Assembly (NCBI GenBank): GCA_033064195.1
Contig: JARBJD010000013.1
Location: 372,001 to 436,000, forward strand
From: Blattamonas nauphoetae
Lineage: Eukaryota > Preaxostyla > Oxymonadida
Direction: 5' to 3'
Length of the DNA stretch: 64,000 nt
Shown: positions 21,886 through 34,097 of the stretch, one piece after another
Position numbering within the stretch: position 1 is the first letter of the stretch
How the letters are laid out: each line of letters starts with the position of its first letter
Translations under genes and position numbers: made by a program
The notes under the pieces: model-generated
Databases searched by the model: none
What the model was told of the DNA's origin: nothing
What the model saw: only the letters and a program-made list of their open reading frames with translations

Positions 21886-22887
21886 ATGATCAGGCGATTG
21901 CCCTTATCATTTCTGAATTTCAGTGTGCACTCGCGATTGCCTTTTGAAGAGAAATCGACAATCTACTGTTCGCTTGTTTTCCTCGTGAAAACTAAATTTG
22001 CATTTAACAATGCCCTTCAAGCCAAGGCTGCCCAATTTTTGAAGAGCCTCGAACCTGAACGTGGGGAAGAAGAGGAAGCAGAAACTCTCGTCACTGACCT
22101 CGTTCCCTCTTCCTCCGAATCGCCTATTGGTTTTATTGAGAGCATTTTGTATCTGTTGTCCTCTCCACACTCGACTGTAGTTGCAGCAGCATTCTCTTTC
22201 CTCAACGAAACAATGAGTTCTTCGCCGACAGAAATTCGATGTGATCTCGTGCAGTATGATCTCGTCAGAAATGTCTTCGTGATTTTTCAACCTCACACAC
22301 TGCCGATTTCTGGAAATGAAAGGTTAATGTTCAATGTCATCAAAATCATGAACCACAGTTTCCATCTCGTCGATCGTTCTTCTCTCATGGACATGGGCGT
22401 CACTGAAGCAGTGGACGAACTTGAACTCCGTGAAATGATCTTTCAGATGGTTGTGATCCCATCGGATCAATTTGTGACGTTTTTGATCAACAATCGGCAC
22501 GTCCTCAATGGAGTGATATTCAATTCCTTTATGTGTCTGTTGGAAGAACTCATTGAAATAGGTGCATTTCATGGTGCAACATTGGAGTTTGTCCTCGCAT
22601 CTCCGATTGTGACAACATTCTCCAGTTTGCTCTCATCCATCGATGACAGTGGTCCTCTCTGCAGTTCTTTCTTCTACATCCACAAGTCGCTGAAAGGATG
22701 GAAGAAACAAGGACCAGAAGCGGCACAATATGGACACCGGATGTTGCGAGCTCTGTTTTCAGAAGGCTTTGAAGACACGCTCGAACAGATGATGAAAATT
22801 GCGCAGGATGAATATCATAACAACATAACTGACCACCATTGTCACTTGCTCTCAAAATTGCTGGGATCGAATGTGAAAAGGTGGTGA
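21886..22887 (+). CDS. Small ARM-like protein, copy 3 (N-terminus uncertain)
   Basis: The frame is open from 21727, but the first ATG is at 21886, giving 333 residues beginning MIRRLPLSFLNF. Upstream in-frame sequence (FSIESGIAALHARTAAYL) still resembles the N-terminus of copy 1 (FQSHEPATIQAQTAAADRM), so the ancestral start has been lost or lies in an unseen exon. The body keeps the family blocks STIYCSLVFLVKTKFAFN, LVPSSSESPIGFIESILYLL, REMIFQMVVIPSDQFVTFL and FSEGFEDTLEQMM. Stop is TGA 22885-22887. No catalytic motif. Confidence 0.75.
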   Translation: MIRRLPLSFLNFSVHSRLPFEEKSTIYCSLVFLVKTKFAFNNALQAKAAQFLKSLEPERGEEEEAETLVTDLVPSSSESPIGFIESILYLLSSPHSTVVAAAFSFLNETMSSSPTEIRCDLVQYDLVRNVFVIFQPHTLPISGNERLMFNVIKIMNHSFHLVDRSSLMDMGVTEAVDELELREMIFQMVVIPSDQFVTFLINNRHVLNGVIFNSFMCLLEELIEIGAFHGATLEFVLASPIVTTFSSLLSSIDDSGPLCSSFFYIHKSLKGWKKQGPEAAQYGHRMLRALFSEGFEDTLEQMMKIAQDEYHNNITDHHCHLLSKLLGSNVKRW

Positions 22888-23103
22888 CTGGTTGCGTCTC
22901 AAATGAATCATCGAAGCTGTCTCTCTCGAATGACTCAAACTCATTTCTGCGGACTCTCCTCGGATGTTAGGAATGCACTAGTTGCTCACTCTTATGAACG
23001 GACTGTCTATCATACCTCCAATCGTCAAGAAATGGTGAGATCTTTTGGGTTCGTTGTTCTCCACGCGGCAATCTTTGATTGTCTCGTCGTCAACCGTTCT
23101 CTC
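22865..23103 (+). repeat. Conserved 3' flank of ARM-like copy 3
   Basis: Counterpart of 19533-19773 with small indels. It ends in the same CTCCACGCGGCA...TTTGATTGTCTCGTC block. The remaining ~400 bp to the EFR1 gene (23104-23499) shows no gene. Confidence 0.7.
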
Positions 23104-23499
23104 TCCACACGATTCCTTTCATGCTTTCACAACCTTCTCTGCCATAGACCATCCTCAGTCCGATGACAATAATATGAGTTTGAAAGAATCGATCCTTGAA
23201 GCGAGGAGACAAATAATTGACTTAAATTCCGTCATTTCCACGTTGAGTTCAATATAGAAACACTTCCTGGGAAAATTTCATTCTGGAGAAGACTAGACTT
23301 CGAAAGTGGGCAGTTTTTCCCACAACGATGCTGTCGAAAGAATTGAGCTCTGAATTTGCGACAAGACCACACTCAGCAAGGGTGGCATGGTCTGCATTGA
23401 AAAAAATGCGTGGGAAACCATAATGTGTATGAATAATCCAACAATGGGGTTGGAGTCTTATAAAGGTGTTTGGGGCGTTCCATGAGAAGAAGAACAAAA

Positions 23500-24522
23500 T
23501 CACCAATACATCGTCGCGAAATCAATACCACCAACAGGGATATACGCGAGGCACTTCTTCAAAATGTAACCGATGGAGACATAGATAACGATTCCGATGG
23601 CAAGCTCAGTTTTGGTGAATGCTCGGCTTCTCAAAAGTAGGAAGCATGGGATCGGCTTACGTACCAGCTCTGGATCAGATCTGCCCCAAAAATACTGTTC
23701 TTTCTTTTCCGAGCGAACTTTGGGGAACTCGATCGCACGAACTGGGCAGAGGTTGAAACAACGGCTGCATCCATAACACGAGCTTCCGTCCCAAACGGGA
23801 ATCTTCACAGCTGCTCCTTCTTCAGGTTTGGAGAGTGCGTTGTACGGGCACACGGTCACACACTCGAAACACTTGATGCATTTCTCCGAATCGATCTTGA
23901 TGGGGCCGAGACCAGCTCCCGGCTTTGCATTAGCTGAGTGATGTGTTGTAGTCACTATTTCATGCATGTATGACGGATAACCACTGTTGAGACGAGCGAT
24001 GAGAGTTTTACCAAAGTTGTTAACTTTCTTCAGCTCTGAGGCTGGAACTTCATCAATCCTTCCTCGTGGCGGCAGGAGAGGAAGGTGGTTCTCTGGATCG
24101 TGTTGGCAGACTGATCCGAGGTATTTTGCAGCTCCATTCTTGTTGTGGAGATATGTCGACAAATAATTGATCGCCTCGCCACCCATATCGCCGAAACTGG
24201 AAAAAGAGAAGTAGTACTTCATGCTCGCGAAGAGTGACGTTGGAGTGGCGTCTTCCGTCAGAAGTTTCGCAACTCCATCTGCGATTGTTCCGAACGACAC
24301 ATACGACCCAATTCCAACAATATACGCTTCCTTCAGAGCTGCATGATAGTTCGAGAGGAGTGGTGTCACCTCCTTTTCACCTGACGTCAAAGATTGCTTC
24401 AAAATCAAGAAACCATCATGAAGAGAAACAGAGTGGCCTGCGCCCTCCAGATGCTTCTGAAACGTCACAGCCATTGACTTGGTGGAACCAGTGTTTGAGA
24501 AGAAGAGAATCACAGCTTTCAT
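23500..24522 (-). CDS. EFR1-like flavodoxin-ferredoxin fusion, copy B
   Basis: 340 residues if started at the internal ATG 24522 (MKAVILFFSNTGSTKSMA). This start is preferred over the ATG at 24594 because copy C has the same AACTCCAAA sequence directly before its only start, and the protein then aligns residue for residue with copies A and C. The flavodoxin-like domain is followed by CIKCFECVTVCP and CYGCSRCFNLCP, both full 4Fe-4S ligand sets. The C-terminus has a hydrophobic segment (LAIGIVIYVSIGYILKK) and then a 14-residue extension absent from the other copies. It faces the ARM-like trio tail to tail. Confidence 0.85.
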   Translation of the reverse strand: MKAVILFFSNTGSTKSMAVTFQKHLEGAGHSVSLHDGFLILKQSLTSGEKEVTPLLSNYHAALKEAYIVGIGSYVSFGTIADGVAKLLTEDATPTSLFASMKYYFSFSSFGDMGGEAINYLSTYLHNKNGAAKYLGSVCQHDPENHLPLLPPRGRIDEVPASELKKVNNFGKTLIARLNSGYPSYMHEIVTTTHHSANAKPGAGLGPIKIDSEKCIKCFECVTVCPYNALSKPEEGAAVKIPVWDGSSCYGCSRCFNLCPVRAIEFPKVRSEKKEQYFWGRSDPELVRKPIPCFLLLRSRAFTKTELAIGIVIYVSIGYILKKCLAYIPVGGIDFATMYW

Positions 24523-24721
24523 TTTGGAGTTCCAATCGTGAGATTTGTGAGGTGAACTGAACACCATAACTTTTTCAGAATTCACTGACGACATGACTCC
24601 ACAATTGAACTCGTCTGTTTTCGAAAGAAAAATCTTCGATGAAGTGATTTTGTTTAAGCTCGAGCGTAATCAAGATGAACAGAAAAGAAAAACAACGAAA
24701 ACGAGTATGAGTGAGTTCATG

Positions 24722-27700
24722 CTAAATCTTGACCAATCCAACTGAGCTTCCCTTCACATCCATATCTCGACGGTCCAATCTCAGCGACTGTCCACGCCAC
24801 ACCACAACTCCTCCCTCGAACCCTCTCTCAAACCATCCCTCCATCCTGTCGCACACACTATCCACAACTCGTACTTTCCTCAGATCAACATGATCGCCAA
24901 CATCTGATACAAAAATCAAGAATCCACTTCCTCCAACGAAATTCAGATTCCATGGCAACGAGGCGAGAGGGCTTGTGTTGATCAGAACACAAGACACGAA
25001 TGACGACATCGAAAGATCAGCTGAGGAGTGTGGCGCAGAGCGAGTCGAACTTCTTCGATGACCCAGCTCAATCACAACACACCCTCCTCCCACAGCCCTT
25101 CCGACATCTGCAATCTCGTCCATCCGAATTCTTGTTGTGCATCTCTCGAACACGCAATTCCGAACTTCAGCTGAGCATCCAACAACAGAAATGCGAATCA
25201 GACTTCCAAACGAGCCACCAGCACAGTTTCGGAACAGCGAGTCCACTATCACGATCCCTCGTGTCGATCCTCCAACCACAACTCCTCCTCCTTCAAACGA
25301 ACAGCTCGTCATCTCAACTTCCCTCATTTCAACACGTCCACTCCCGACACACACAACCACACTTCCCTTCCCACCAAACCGACCTTCCGAGCACGACACA
25401 TCAGACACTGCCAAGCTTCCGGTGCTCCCAACTTCCACAAACGACGTCTTCACCACTTCACGTGTCGTCAGAGAGCATTCCGCAAGCGACAGTTCAGCGT
25501 TGTCCGACACAACAAACACTGAAACGATCTGTTTTGATGTTCCACGCAGTTCGAACGTGATCGACGACACAATCACCAGACTTCTTTTGATCGCAATCAT
25601 CCTCCTCCTTTCTTCCCATCTTCCTCCACCCACACTTCCTCCTTCCACTTCACACACAATCTTCCCACCTTTCGACTCACTTGATGAGATCCTGATTGTC
25701 TGTGCTGTTCCTGTTTCTTTCCCAACCACCACACACCCTCCAATCCTCGCTTCCTCCAACACACTCACTGTGTTCAGTTCCTCCCCTCTCTCTACAATTC
25801 TTGTCAGTCCTTTCCCCAACGATAGAAACGGCTTCGAATCTGATCCTGTTCCCGTCTCGTCGTTTCCGCCCCTCCCCACCCACACTTCCTGCAACAACAG
25901 AAACCTCAGCAGCGATTCCGCTTCTTTCTCACCGTCCTTCCCAAACATATCGTCTGCTTCTGCCTTCTCGAACGATCCCAGCCATCGAGAGGGCAGAATC
26001 ATTCTGTCGAAGTTTGATCCAACAACAAAGACATCATTTCCTTTCTTCCCGACTCCAGCTGCGTTGGCTTCCAACCCAACTCCAAATGTGAGTTGAAGAA
26101 GCGCGTATTGCTGTGCGGACGAAATGTCAGTGAAATCAGCAAAGACGGCACCACCACGTCCTCCTGCCCTGCATCCCGAGAACGATGCTTGTGAAATGCG
26201 AAGTGTGGCTGTCCCCGAAAGAGCAACTCCCACAGCTCCTCCATCTCCACTCGACGAACACGACACAATCTCTGTCCCACAAATCTCAATCTTCTTCCCA
26301 TCCCCAAACGACCCACTGCACACCGATCCACTTCCCGAACGAGCTTCAATCGACGATAGCACTGAGTTCTCAATCAAGGTCCAGTTCGACAACACAACCG
26401 ACGAATCAATAATCACTCCATTTCTAGACGATCGCTTCAGTCCTTCAAACGTACTTGATGAAATCAACACTTTTCCAGATGAACATGACAGCAGAGAGCA
26501 CAACGAGAACGACATCCTCGAAATCTTGCTGTTAATCACCGAAACAGATCCACTCCCCGACACAATCACCAACATCGATGAACGAACAGTGTCTCCTCCA
26601 TCCACATCCAGACACCGAAGTGTCACATCATGTGACGAAACTGCAATTCCTCCTTCTGAGGAGATCTTCACAAGTTGTCGCGAATTCTGTCCACACATTT
26701 CAATATCCTGCGAGTCAAACAAAACAACTCGATCAAGATCAGTCGACGACGCGACAACGATCCGTTCCGCTGTCGTCCCCAACAGCTGGCTTGCTCCTTT
26801 CCAAATCGTCAGGCACTTCCATCCTTCTCGCCCACACCCAACCACATCCCGTCCATCCGACCCCACCCACACCACCGACCATGAGTATTCCACAAGATAC
26901 ACCCACAGACTCACTTCTTCGTATCCTGACGGCGTCCCTTCTGCTTTGTCAATCCCCCACAGATCCGACAGTGAAGATCCAGATGAGTACGACAATGGAA
27001 GTGTTGGCCGAATCGACCACGTTGATGCTGAGATCAGTGTCTGCAAATCAGAACCAGAAAGAAGCATCCAGTTCCCCTTCCCAGATCCACTCGCACAATC
27101 TTCGAAGTCGGCATCCATCGTCACAGCTGAAGGGTCCATCGACGACGAACATGTCACGTGCAGTGCTCCTCCATCTCCTCCCGCTCGGCATCCCGAGAAC
27201 GATGCTTGTGAAATGCGAAGTGTTGGTGTCCCCGAAAGAACAACGCTCACAGCTCCTCCATTCAGCGATGACGAACACTTCTTGAATGTTGTGTCAGTGA
27301 TCGTCAGATCACCAGAGGTGATCGCGATGTTAAGAGCGCCTCCATTCGTCGATGATGAACACGAAGTGAACTCGACTGGTTTCTCAGCCGATCCGATGTG
27401 GAGCTTGTGTGATGAGGTGCTGAGTGTGAAGACGATTGAGCTTGAGGTCGAGCTGGAGAGAGACGAGAATGACGATGAGTCGATTGTGAGGTCTCCGCTT
27501 CCTGTGAAAAGTGAAGAGGTCAGCTGTGCATTGGAAATCTGAACATAACTGACGCCTGCTGCTCCTCCTGACATCTCCAGCAGAGGTGAGGTTGACAGCG
27601 TATAGCAGTCCAGAGTGAGTTCGGAAAGGGCGAGTGTGCCACCTTTCACAACCAGTGCACTTGACGAGAAGAGAGTGGCTGAATCATCAATCACGAACGA

Positions 27701-29459
27701 GCAAGCATGGATGATGACATTTCCTTTCGATTGATCCAAGAATGTTCCTGCTGCACCTGTCCACTTCAGATGCATGTTGCTAAGTGAAAGCGAGGTGTCC
27801 CCAGTTGCCCCGTCACCCAAAATGAACGACGATCCCGTGGTTGTCAGATCCTGTGTCCCCAACGTCTTATTCGTGGTGACTGAAAGGATGTACTCTTCCA
27901 TGTCGATGGTTGTGTTGTGGATTCCATGGTTCATCAACAGAACCTGATAGTGAGGGAGGGATTCAGTGTCTGTGTAATCAGCGATTAACCAAGCGAGTGC
28001 TTTCGATAGGGATTCGCATGGTAGAATGGTATCTCCACATTTAACGGCATCATTTCCTGTTGTCGAGAGGAAAGCTTCTGTCAGTTTGGAGAGATATGGT
28101 ACAAGTGATTGATGAGTGGTGAAGTCTGATGTGAACATTCCGATGTATTTCACGTAGTCTGCTTCAACGAATGCGAAGGGAAGGAGGAAGCTGAAGCGGG
28201 TGGTGGTGATGGATGAGGTCAGGTCATCCGATTCCACGAAGAGGAATGGAGCTGGATTTTCTGGACGGACAGACGATGGGAATCGAACTTTCCCGAAAGA
28301 GAAATTGACGGCATCCCCATCGAGTCCAAGGAAGACACAATTCCCATTTCCTGTCGTGCCTGGAGCCGACTGAGAGTTGGAAAGTGATTGACAGTTCGAA
28401 AAACTCATTCCAGACGTGCCTTTCATCTCAAACCTGCCATTTCCTGCCAGTCGCACGAAGATCGCTCCTCCATTTCCTGTCGTCGAGCAACTTGTGACAG
28501 ATCCATCTTCGATGGTCACAGTGTTTCCAGAAGGAACTGTTGCAGAAAGAATGCTTCCATTTCCGAGTGTGTTTGTGATGGTGTTGAAGGTGGAAGATGC
28601 CATTGTGAGGTCGGCGCCGTTGAGAGAAATGAGTGTCGTTGCAGTGAGTGCAATTGACTTCGCATCGAGTGTAATGAGAGTTGTCTGTCCTCCTGTCAGA
28701 GAAAGGAGAGGAGAGGATGAGCTCATGTTTTGGATTGTTGATGCTGTCATGGTTAACGTTCCTCCCTCCACTTGAACGAGTATGTTTGGAAGGGCGGTGG
28801 TTGCGGTTGAGGTTCCGAAGGGGCACGCTGTGAAGACAAGAGTACCACTCGAAACATGGAAGAATGGTGATGATCGCGGCGTCGTGTTGAATAGAAACGA
28901 AACTGTTGAGAATGTCAGAGCGAGATCCACGTTCTTTCGAGTCGATGAGCCAACTGTCACAGAGCCAGTGGATTTGATCGTGAGTGATTTTGTGAGATAT
29001 TCTTCACACTTGATGGTTTCGATTGCGAACTTGGCATCGAGTTGAGAAGTCAGTTGGATGTCTGAGGTTAAAATGAGCTCTGACTCAGATTGAGCATGAG
29101 AGTCGTGTGCATACTCGAGCGAGGCACATGGAAGGCTGGCGATTCCACACAGTGGGTGCTCGTCTCCCTCAGAATTCACTCGGAAGACATTGCTCGTGCG
29201 AGGGTACCAGTAGTGCAGGAGAGACCCCTTCGAAGTGTCTGACTGATATCCAAAGAATTGATCCTTCTGAGTTGTGGTGAAGAGTCCGTTGTTTTCGGGG
29301 AGAGACGGCTTGATCGAGTCCAGAGTTCCGACTTTCAGAAGTGACACCAGATCTGAACTCGAGAGAGAAATGTATTTTCCATTTCCAGTCGCTGCGCATC
29401 CTTCAAACGTGATTGTTCCTGATGTCGAGAATGTTCCTCCATCGACTGTCACGTGCAGT
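24722..29459 (-). pseudogene. Giant beta-helix surface gene, 3' piece
   Basis: A minus-strand frame of about 1,580 codons, open from the retroelement border at 29459 down to TAG at 24722. It is rich in Ser/Thr/Gly with beta-helix turns: GGTFSTSGTITFEGC, SNGGALNIAI, SLNGGAVSVVLSG, GDGGALHVTC and GRGGAVFADF. GG[AI] steps of this kind are known from right-handed beta-helix adhesins, such as chlamydial Pmp and Trichomonas Pmp-like proteins. The piece ends with a polar region (LRLDRRDMDVKGSSVGLVKI) and has no membrane helix or kinase-like tail, unlike the 48-60 kb relative. The host frame resumes at 34132 on the far side of the retroelement. I call it pseudogene because the gene is split; the frame itself is undamaged. 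Confidence 0.8.
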
Positions 29460-29480
29460 GCTCCTCTTCCACAAACCGAA

Positions 29481-29528
29481 GCTCCCACTTCGTTGAGATA
29501 AGGTCCGTGAAGTGTGGGTTCCAGGTCC
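29481..29528 (+). repeat. DIRS-like element, inverted terminal repeat (3' side)
   Basis: 48 bp, exact reverse complement of 34050-34097 by eye. About 20 bp of further end sequence lies outside it. Confidence 0.85.
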
Positions 29529-29700
29529 CAAAGGAAACAAATGGGATCAACAATAATTATTTCATTTCGGATTCTACGGTAATGTAGCACTTCTTTTTCT
29601 TCAATCAGGGCTAACCAATGATTGAAGAAACTGCCGCTTGCGCGACGGAAATGGGAGCAATTAGGGGCACGCACAGTCTTGGTGGAAGGTTTGGAAACTC

Positions 29701-29776
29701 GTGGGAGCTTCGGTTTGTGGAAGAGGAGCTCTCTTGCCAGCCGCTCCTCACAAACCTTAGCTCCCACTTCGTTGAG
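29701..29776. repeat. DIRS-like element, internal complementary region
   Basis: The first part is complementary to the 3' outer end (from 29460) and the second to the 5' outer end (about 34081-34131). The two meet around GAGCTC near 29730. This is the arrangement expected of a DIRS circular-junction template. Confidence 0.8.
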
Positions 29777-29869
29777 AGTTGAAAAGAGCCATTCCTATTA
29801 TCGAAGAAACAAAGAGAAAACAGAATGAATGATGAAATGTGAAGATTACATATCTATAGATTGAATCGG

Positions 29870-31480
29870 TCAGTGTTGACGATTCCTTTTGGACCGTGAC
29901 CCCACGATGAGTGGCTGCCACCAAGCTTCTGCGTGATCTTTCCCGGTATATTCGACGAGAATCTCCCTTGCATAGTATTCGTCGGCAATCCGAGACGAGG
30001 TCGCCCATCCGACGTGAGTGTTAAGGACAGACCGAGCGACGTGCTTGCGGAGACGCAGATAACTAACAGCCGCATGTTTGATGGTATAGGCGCCGAAGTA
30101 TCTGGGGATTCCAATTTGATTGAAGACCGACTTGATGGCTTCGTTTAGGTGCGAGATTCTCAGGCGTCTCCCTGTCTTCCAATCGATCCAAACATGGTCC
30201 TCGTTGAAAAGGAGAGAGGAGAGGCGACCCTTTTGACGGCGGAGATTCTCACGGTGAACCTGAAGTGCAACGAAAGGAGATAGTTCAGGCGAACCCTCGT
30301 CGAGAAGGAGCTTCGGTTCAATCACATCTTGATTTTGTTTCAAGCGAAGGTTAATTGTGGCTAAACGTTTCGTTGTCTTTGTCGAAGGCGAGGACCATTC
30401 AATGTCAGTCCACTTCAAGTTGATGAGTTCTTCCTGACGACAGCAGAGATAGGCGAACACCACTATAAAGGTTCTTGTTTGATGTAGATCTTGATTCTTC
30501 TTCGCTTCTTCATTTGAGTTGAGAACCCAATCCAGAATCGCGTTGATGTTCCACATCTGCTTATATTTTGCCCCCTTCTTCCTTGGATTTCGTTTAGCAA
30601 TCAGTCGTTGAATGGATCGCAGTGGTGTGTTATCCAGGCTGAGGCTCTTGTGGAAGAGTTGTAGCGTTGATTTCACATGACTCATGATGAGGGGAGGGCG
30701 GGACGGTGACTGTTTGAATTTCTTTTCAAGGAAGAGAGCGAATTCACCCAAGAGGACATGGATATTTGTGGATTTGTCGACGAGACACTCATTCGAGAGA
30801 TTCATCTCGACACAATATGCTTTGAAAATCTTCCATGATCGAGCTGAAGCTTCTGGACGTTTGTATTTCTTTTCCTGCAAGACGATGAGATCCTCGCTCC
30901 ACCCTGCCGATTGACCTAATTCTCTGATGAAGGGAATGGTTGGATAGTTTCGGGGTTGATTAGTGACGCCATCATCATCCCTGGTGGGAGTTTGTGCTCC
31001 CTGTTCGGAGTGTCTAGCATCGCAAGGGTGTTGTATGGGCCGAGGATGATCTGTGTTGGATTGAGTGAGTGGAGGAGATGTGACCAAGTCTGTCCGGGCC
31101 ATAGCGGAGTGATGATCACCGCGTTCGATGGCCTCTCCAACTGAACTTTCATCAGAACTCGTGTTATCAATGACACCGGAGGGTGAAGGAGAGGATGAGT
31201 CATCCCGCTCCAACTGACGGACAGAGAGTCTTTTCCAGCTGCGTGTCCGTCCTCGAATCGACTCCAATATTCTGGACATTGTTTGTTTTTGTTGCTGGCG
31301 AATAAGTCGACTAGCGGAACGAAGTTCCATTCCTGTTTTAGTCTCTGGAGGACTTCCGGGAGGAGATGGAATTCTCCCTGTGGAGGTAGTCGCGAGAGAG
31401 CGTCCGGAACCGAGTTCGACTTTCCCGCAATGTGTTGTACTGAAACAAAGAGGAGTTGCATTCGCTCGGCTGTCTTCAGG
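29870..31480 (-). mobile_element. DIRS-like element: tyrosine recombinase part
   Basis: Within the open stretch ending at 29870, the C-terminal ~330 residues match the phage-integrase/tyrosine-recombinase fold as used by DIRS elements: a CRQEELINLKWTDIEW segment, then GAYTIKHAAVSYL and LNTHVGWATSSRIADEYYAR near the end. It is the last coding part of the element. Confidence 0.8.
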
Positions 31481-32812
31481 ACGCTCCTGGTAATCTGTTT
31501 GAGCGTCTGGCCAGCTCGTTTCTTTCCGAGGTTGTAAACCGCAGCTGTACTGTCCGATTGGACGGATATTGCATGTATTTGATTCTGTTTGAAATAAGGT
31601 TGAGTTGACGGATGCTGCTGCCGACCGCAGCAGTCTCTTTCCAATTGCTTGTGTGCTGTTTCTCCATCTCGTTCCACATTCCGTGAACATACGTCTCCAA
31701 GCCGTTGTGAACCAGGACTGCACCCCAACCGGACGGGCTTGCATCTGTTGTGAGCACCGCCTGACTTGTTTTGGGAGCGAAGTTGAGTGGATCGTTCTTC
31801 TCGATCCTGTGTTTCCAAAAGTGGATCTCTCCTATCAGAACCGGGGTTAAGAGTGAGGAACCATTCCAGCCAGCCTTGCGAACTGCTCGATGCAACGTCG
31901 TCTGCATTTCTCGGAGGTACAAGCTTGCTTCTGGGACGGACGTCCGTAAAAACTGAGGGTTCCAATCAGACTGGACAGTTGTTTTGTCGGAATCGTCTTC
32001 CTCTCGATGCATCGACTCGTCATCAATTTGAGGAGTGATAGGACTTTCATCTTCCTCGTTTCCGTGATCCTCACGGTTCGATTGGCTGAGTTGATGGTCC
32101 ACCCTAAAAACTCCACCTCCTGCGATGGGACTAAGCAACTCTTGTTCTCTGCGATGATAAACCCCAACTCCTCCATCCTCCGCTTCGCTTCTCTGGTTTT
32201 GAAATGAGACTCCTGCTGCGTCTTTGTAATTAGGAGTAAATCGTCCAGGTAGTATACAATCGCGATCTGTAACTGCTCTCGGAGAGATTTCACCGCTACT
32301 TTCATAATTTCCGAAAAGGTCCGAGGTGCTGTCGACAATCCGAAGGGGAGAGCATTGAACTGGAATATCTCTCCCTGAACCTGGAAACAGAGAAAGGGTC
32401 GAAGAGGTGGGGATAGTTGTACATGGAGGTATGCCGAATGAATATCCATTGTTGTGAGCCAGACTCCCTCCGAGATCAAGTCGAGTGATGTTTGTAAGTT
32501 TTCCATTTTGAAGTGTTCTGAGATGATCTGTTGGTTGAGTCGGGTTGCATTCAATACTTTTCGGAACTTTCCACCTTTCTTCTGCACTAGGAAAGTTGGG
32601 AGGATCAACTTTGCTTGATTTGGTTGAATTCGGCTGACCGCGCCAATTCTGATCTCTTCCTCCAGGAGTGTCTGGTACTCTTGGATCATCGCTGGTGTGC
32701 CTGTAAGGGGAGCGCTGGCGCGAGTGTTTGCAATATTGACGGGGACTCGGGGCTCCTCCACGCCCACACTGCTCCTGTGGTGATGATTGATTTTCCTCCG
32801 ATCTTCTCCCAC
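31000..32812 (-). mobile_element. DIRS-like element: reverse transcriptase and RNase H parts
   Basis: Reverse transcriptase signatures are TFLVQKKGGKFRKVLNATRL, LTTMDIHSAYLHV, FNALPFGLSTAPRTF and YYLDDLLLI. RNase H-like sequence (LTTDASPSGWGAVL) follows, then IAGKSNSVPDALSRL and VDLFASNKNKQCPEYWSR, which are typical of the DIRS/Ngaro RT-RH region. Confidence 0.85.
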
Positions 32813-32858
32813 TCGTGCAGCCTCATCAAAAGACGTCCTGTAATAATCGTTGGTTGTT

Positions 32859-34039
32859 CTACCTTCGGTGATTGAAGTCTGAACCGGGATATTTGGAGGG
32901 GGCCGGTTCCGCCCCCCCTTGGGGGGAGAAATGCATCTGAGACTTCAATTGAGCGACAATGGTCGGAACTATTCTTTCTAGTGCTACTTCTAAGTCTGAA
33001 CGTGTTGACGACGTTGATTGTTGCGAGCTTGTGAGGAGGCTTGAGTCCACTGAGGCCGGTTGAGAAATGCCCATCTTGTCCGCCATCTCCAACCAATTTT
33101 TAGTTGATAGGAAGCGCGTGTGATGCGCTCTAGTCGCTGCGTCGGCTGCACTCACCATTGCGTCAATGATTCTTGGGAGGAAAGCGAAGGACGGGTCCAA
33201 CTGGTGGATCTCATGATAAACCTGCCCAAGTAACGCAACAGTTACCAAACTTGATTGTGCTGACATCCGAAGAAGTTGGTCTTGGATGTGCTGGAGCTTG
33301 TCATGAGACTCGGGCGTGTCTGCGAACTGCATTTGTATACCCAAAACGGTTTGGAATCTTCTCGTCTCTGTCAAGAGTTCCTCTCGCTGAAGCGGTGTGA
33401 GGACTGTCTTTGTCCAATCTCCTTTGAACCTTGGGAGCTTTTTCTTGAGAATCCTCTTGAAAAATCTCGGGAGATCATCTTGATCCTCTCCCGAAGACGA
33501 GGTGCCGATACTGCCGCTGGATGATGAAATGAGGAGTCGCTATCGCTACTTCTAGTTTTTCTGCTTCTTTGACGTGATTTCAGATGCTTTTTCTTCATTT
33601 CCCGGTTATCCTGTGCTCGTCGGGAACGACGATGGTTGCTATGGGATCGGTAGGAGTTATGCTTATTCCTACCCTTCTTGCAACTCCTCTTCCTATTCTT
33701 TCGTCGGTATTTTGTTGACCTTCTTTCGTCATTGGTCGAGTCCAATGAACTTGAAGAATCTTCATCTGAAGAAGATGTGACTGTTGAATGTTGCCTTTTA
33801 ACTTTGGTGAAAGGCAGTTCAGTTTGAGTCGAAGCTTGTGATCCAATTGATTGCATGGACTGTGTTGCTGATGATGCAACTCGATTAGGAGGTGAGGAGC
33901 TGTCGAGTGAAAAACGATTCACAGCGTCTTCATGTTCGAGACGAAGGCCTTCGGAAATCATCGTAATAACCTCACGCGGTATTGGAGGATATGTGGGAGG
34001 TTCTGGAGGGACTAAAAGATCGGAGGTTGTAGAATCCAT
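32859..34039 (-). mobile_element. DIRS-like element: gag-like region
   Basis: Arg/Ser-rich nucleic-acid-binding-like sequence followed by a helical region. It occupies the first coding position of the element. Assigned by position, not by a recognised motif. Confidence 0.55.
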
Positions 34040-34049
34040 TTGTGATCAG

Positions 34050-34097
34050 GGACCTGGAACCCACACTTCACGGACCTTATCTCAACGAAGTGGGAGC
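34050..34097 (-). repeat. DIRS-like element, inverted terminal repeat (5' side)
   Basis: Partner of 29481-29528. The outermost ~34 bp (34098-34131) are recalled in the internal complementary region. Confidence 0.85.

Noticed and set aside
24523-24594. Longer N-terminus for EFR1 copy B
   Set aside because: The extra 24 residues are polar and absent from copies A and C. The shorter start shares its upstream sequence with copy C.
25137-27542. Long plus-strand open frames (319 and 472 codons) opposite the beta-helix gene
   Set aside because: They are antisense shadows of a Ser/Thr-rich beta-helix frame; codon bias keeps the opposite strand open. No domain or start context supports them.
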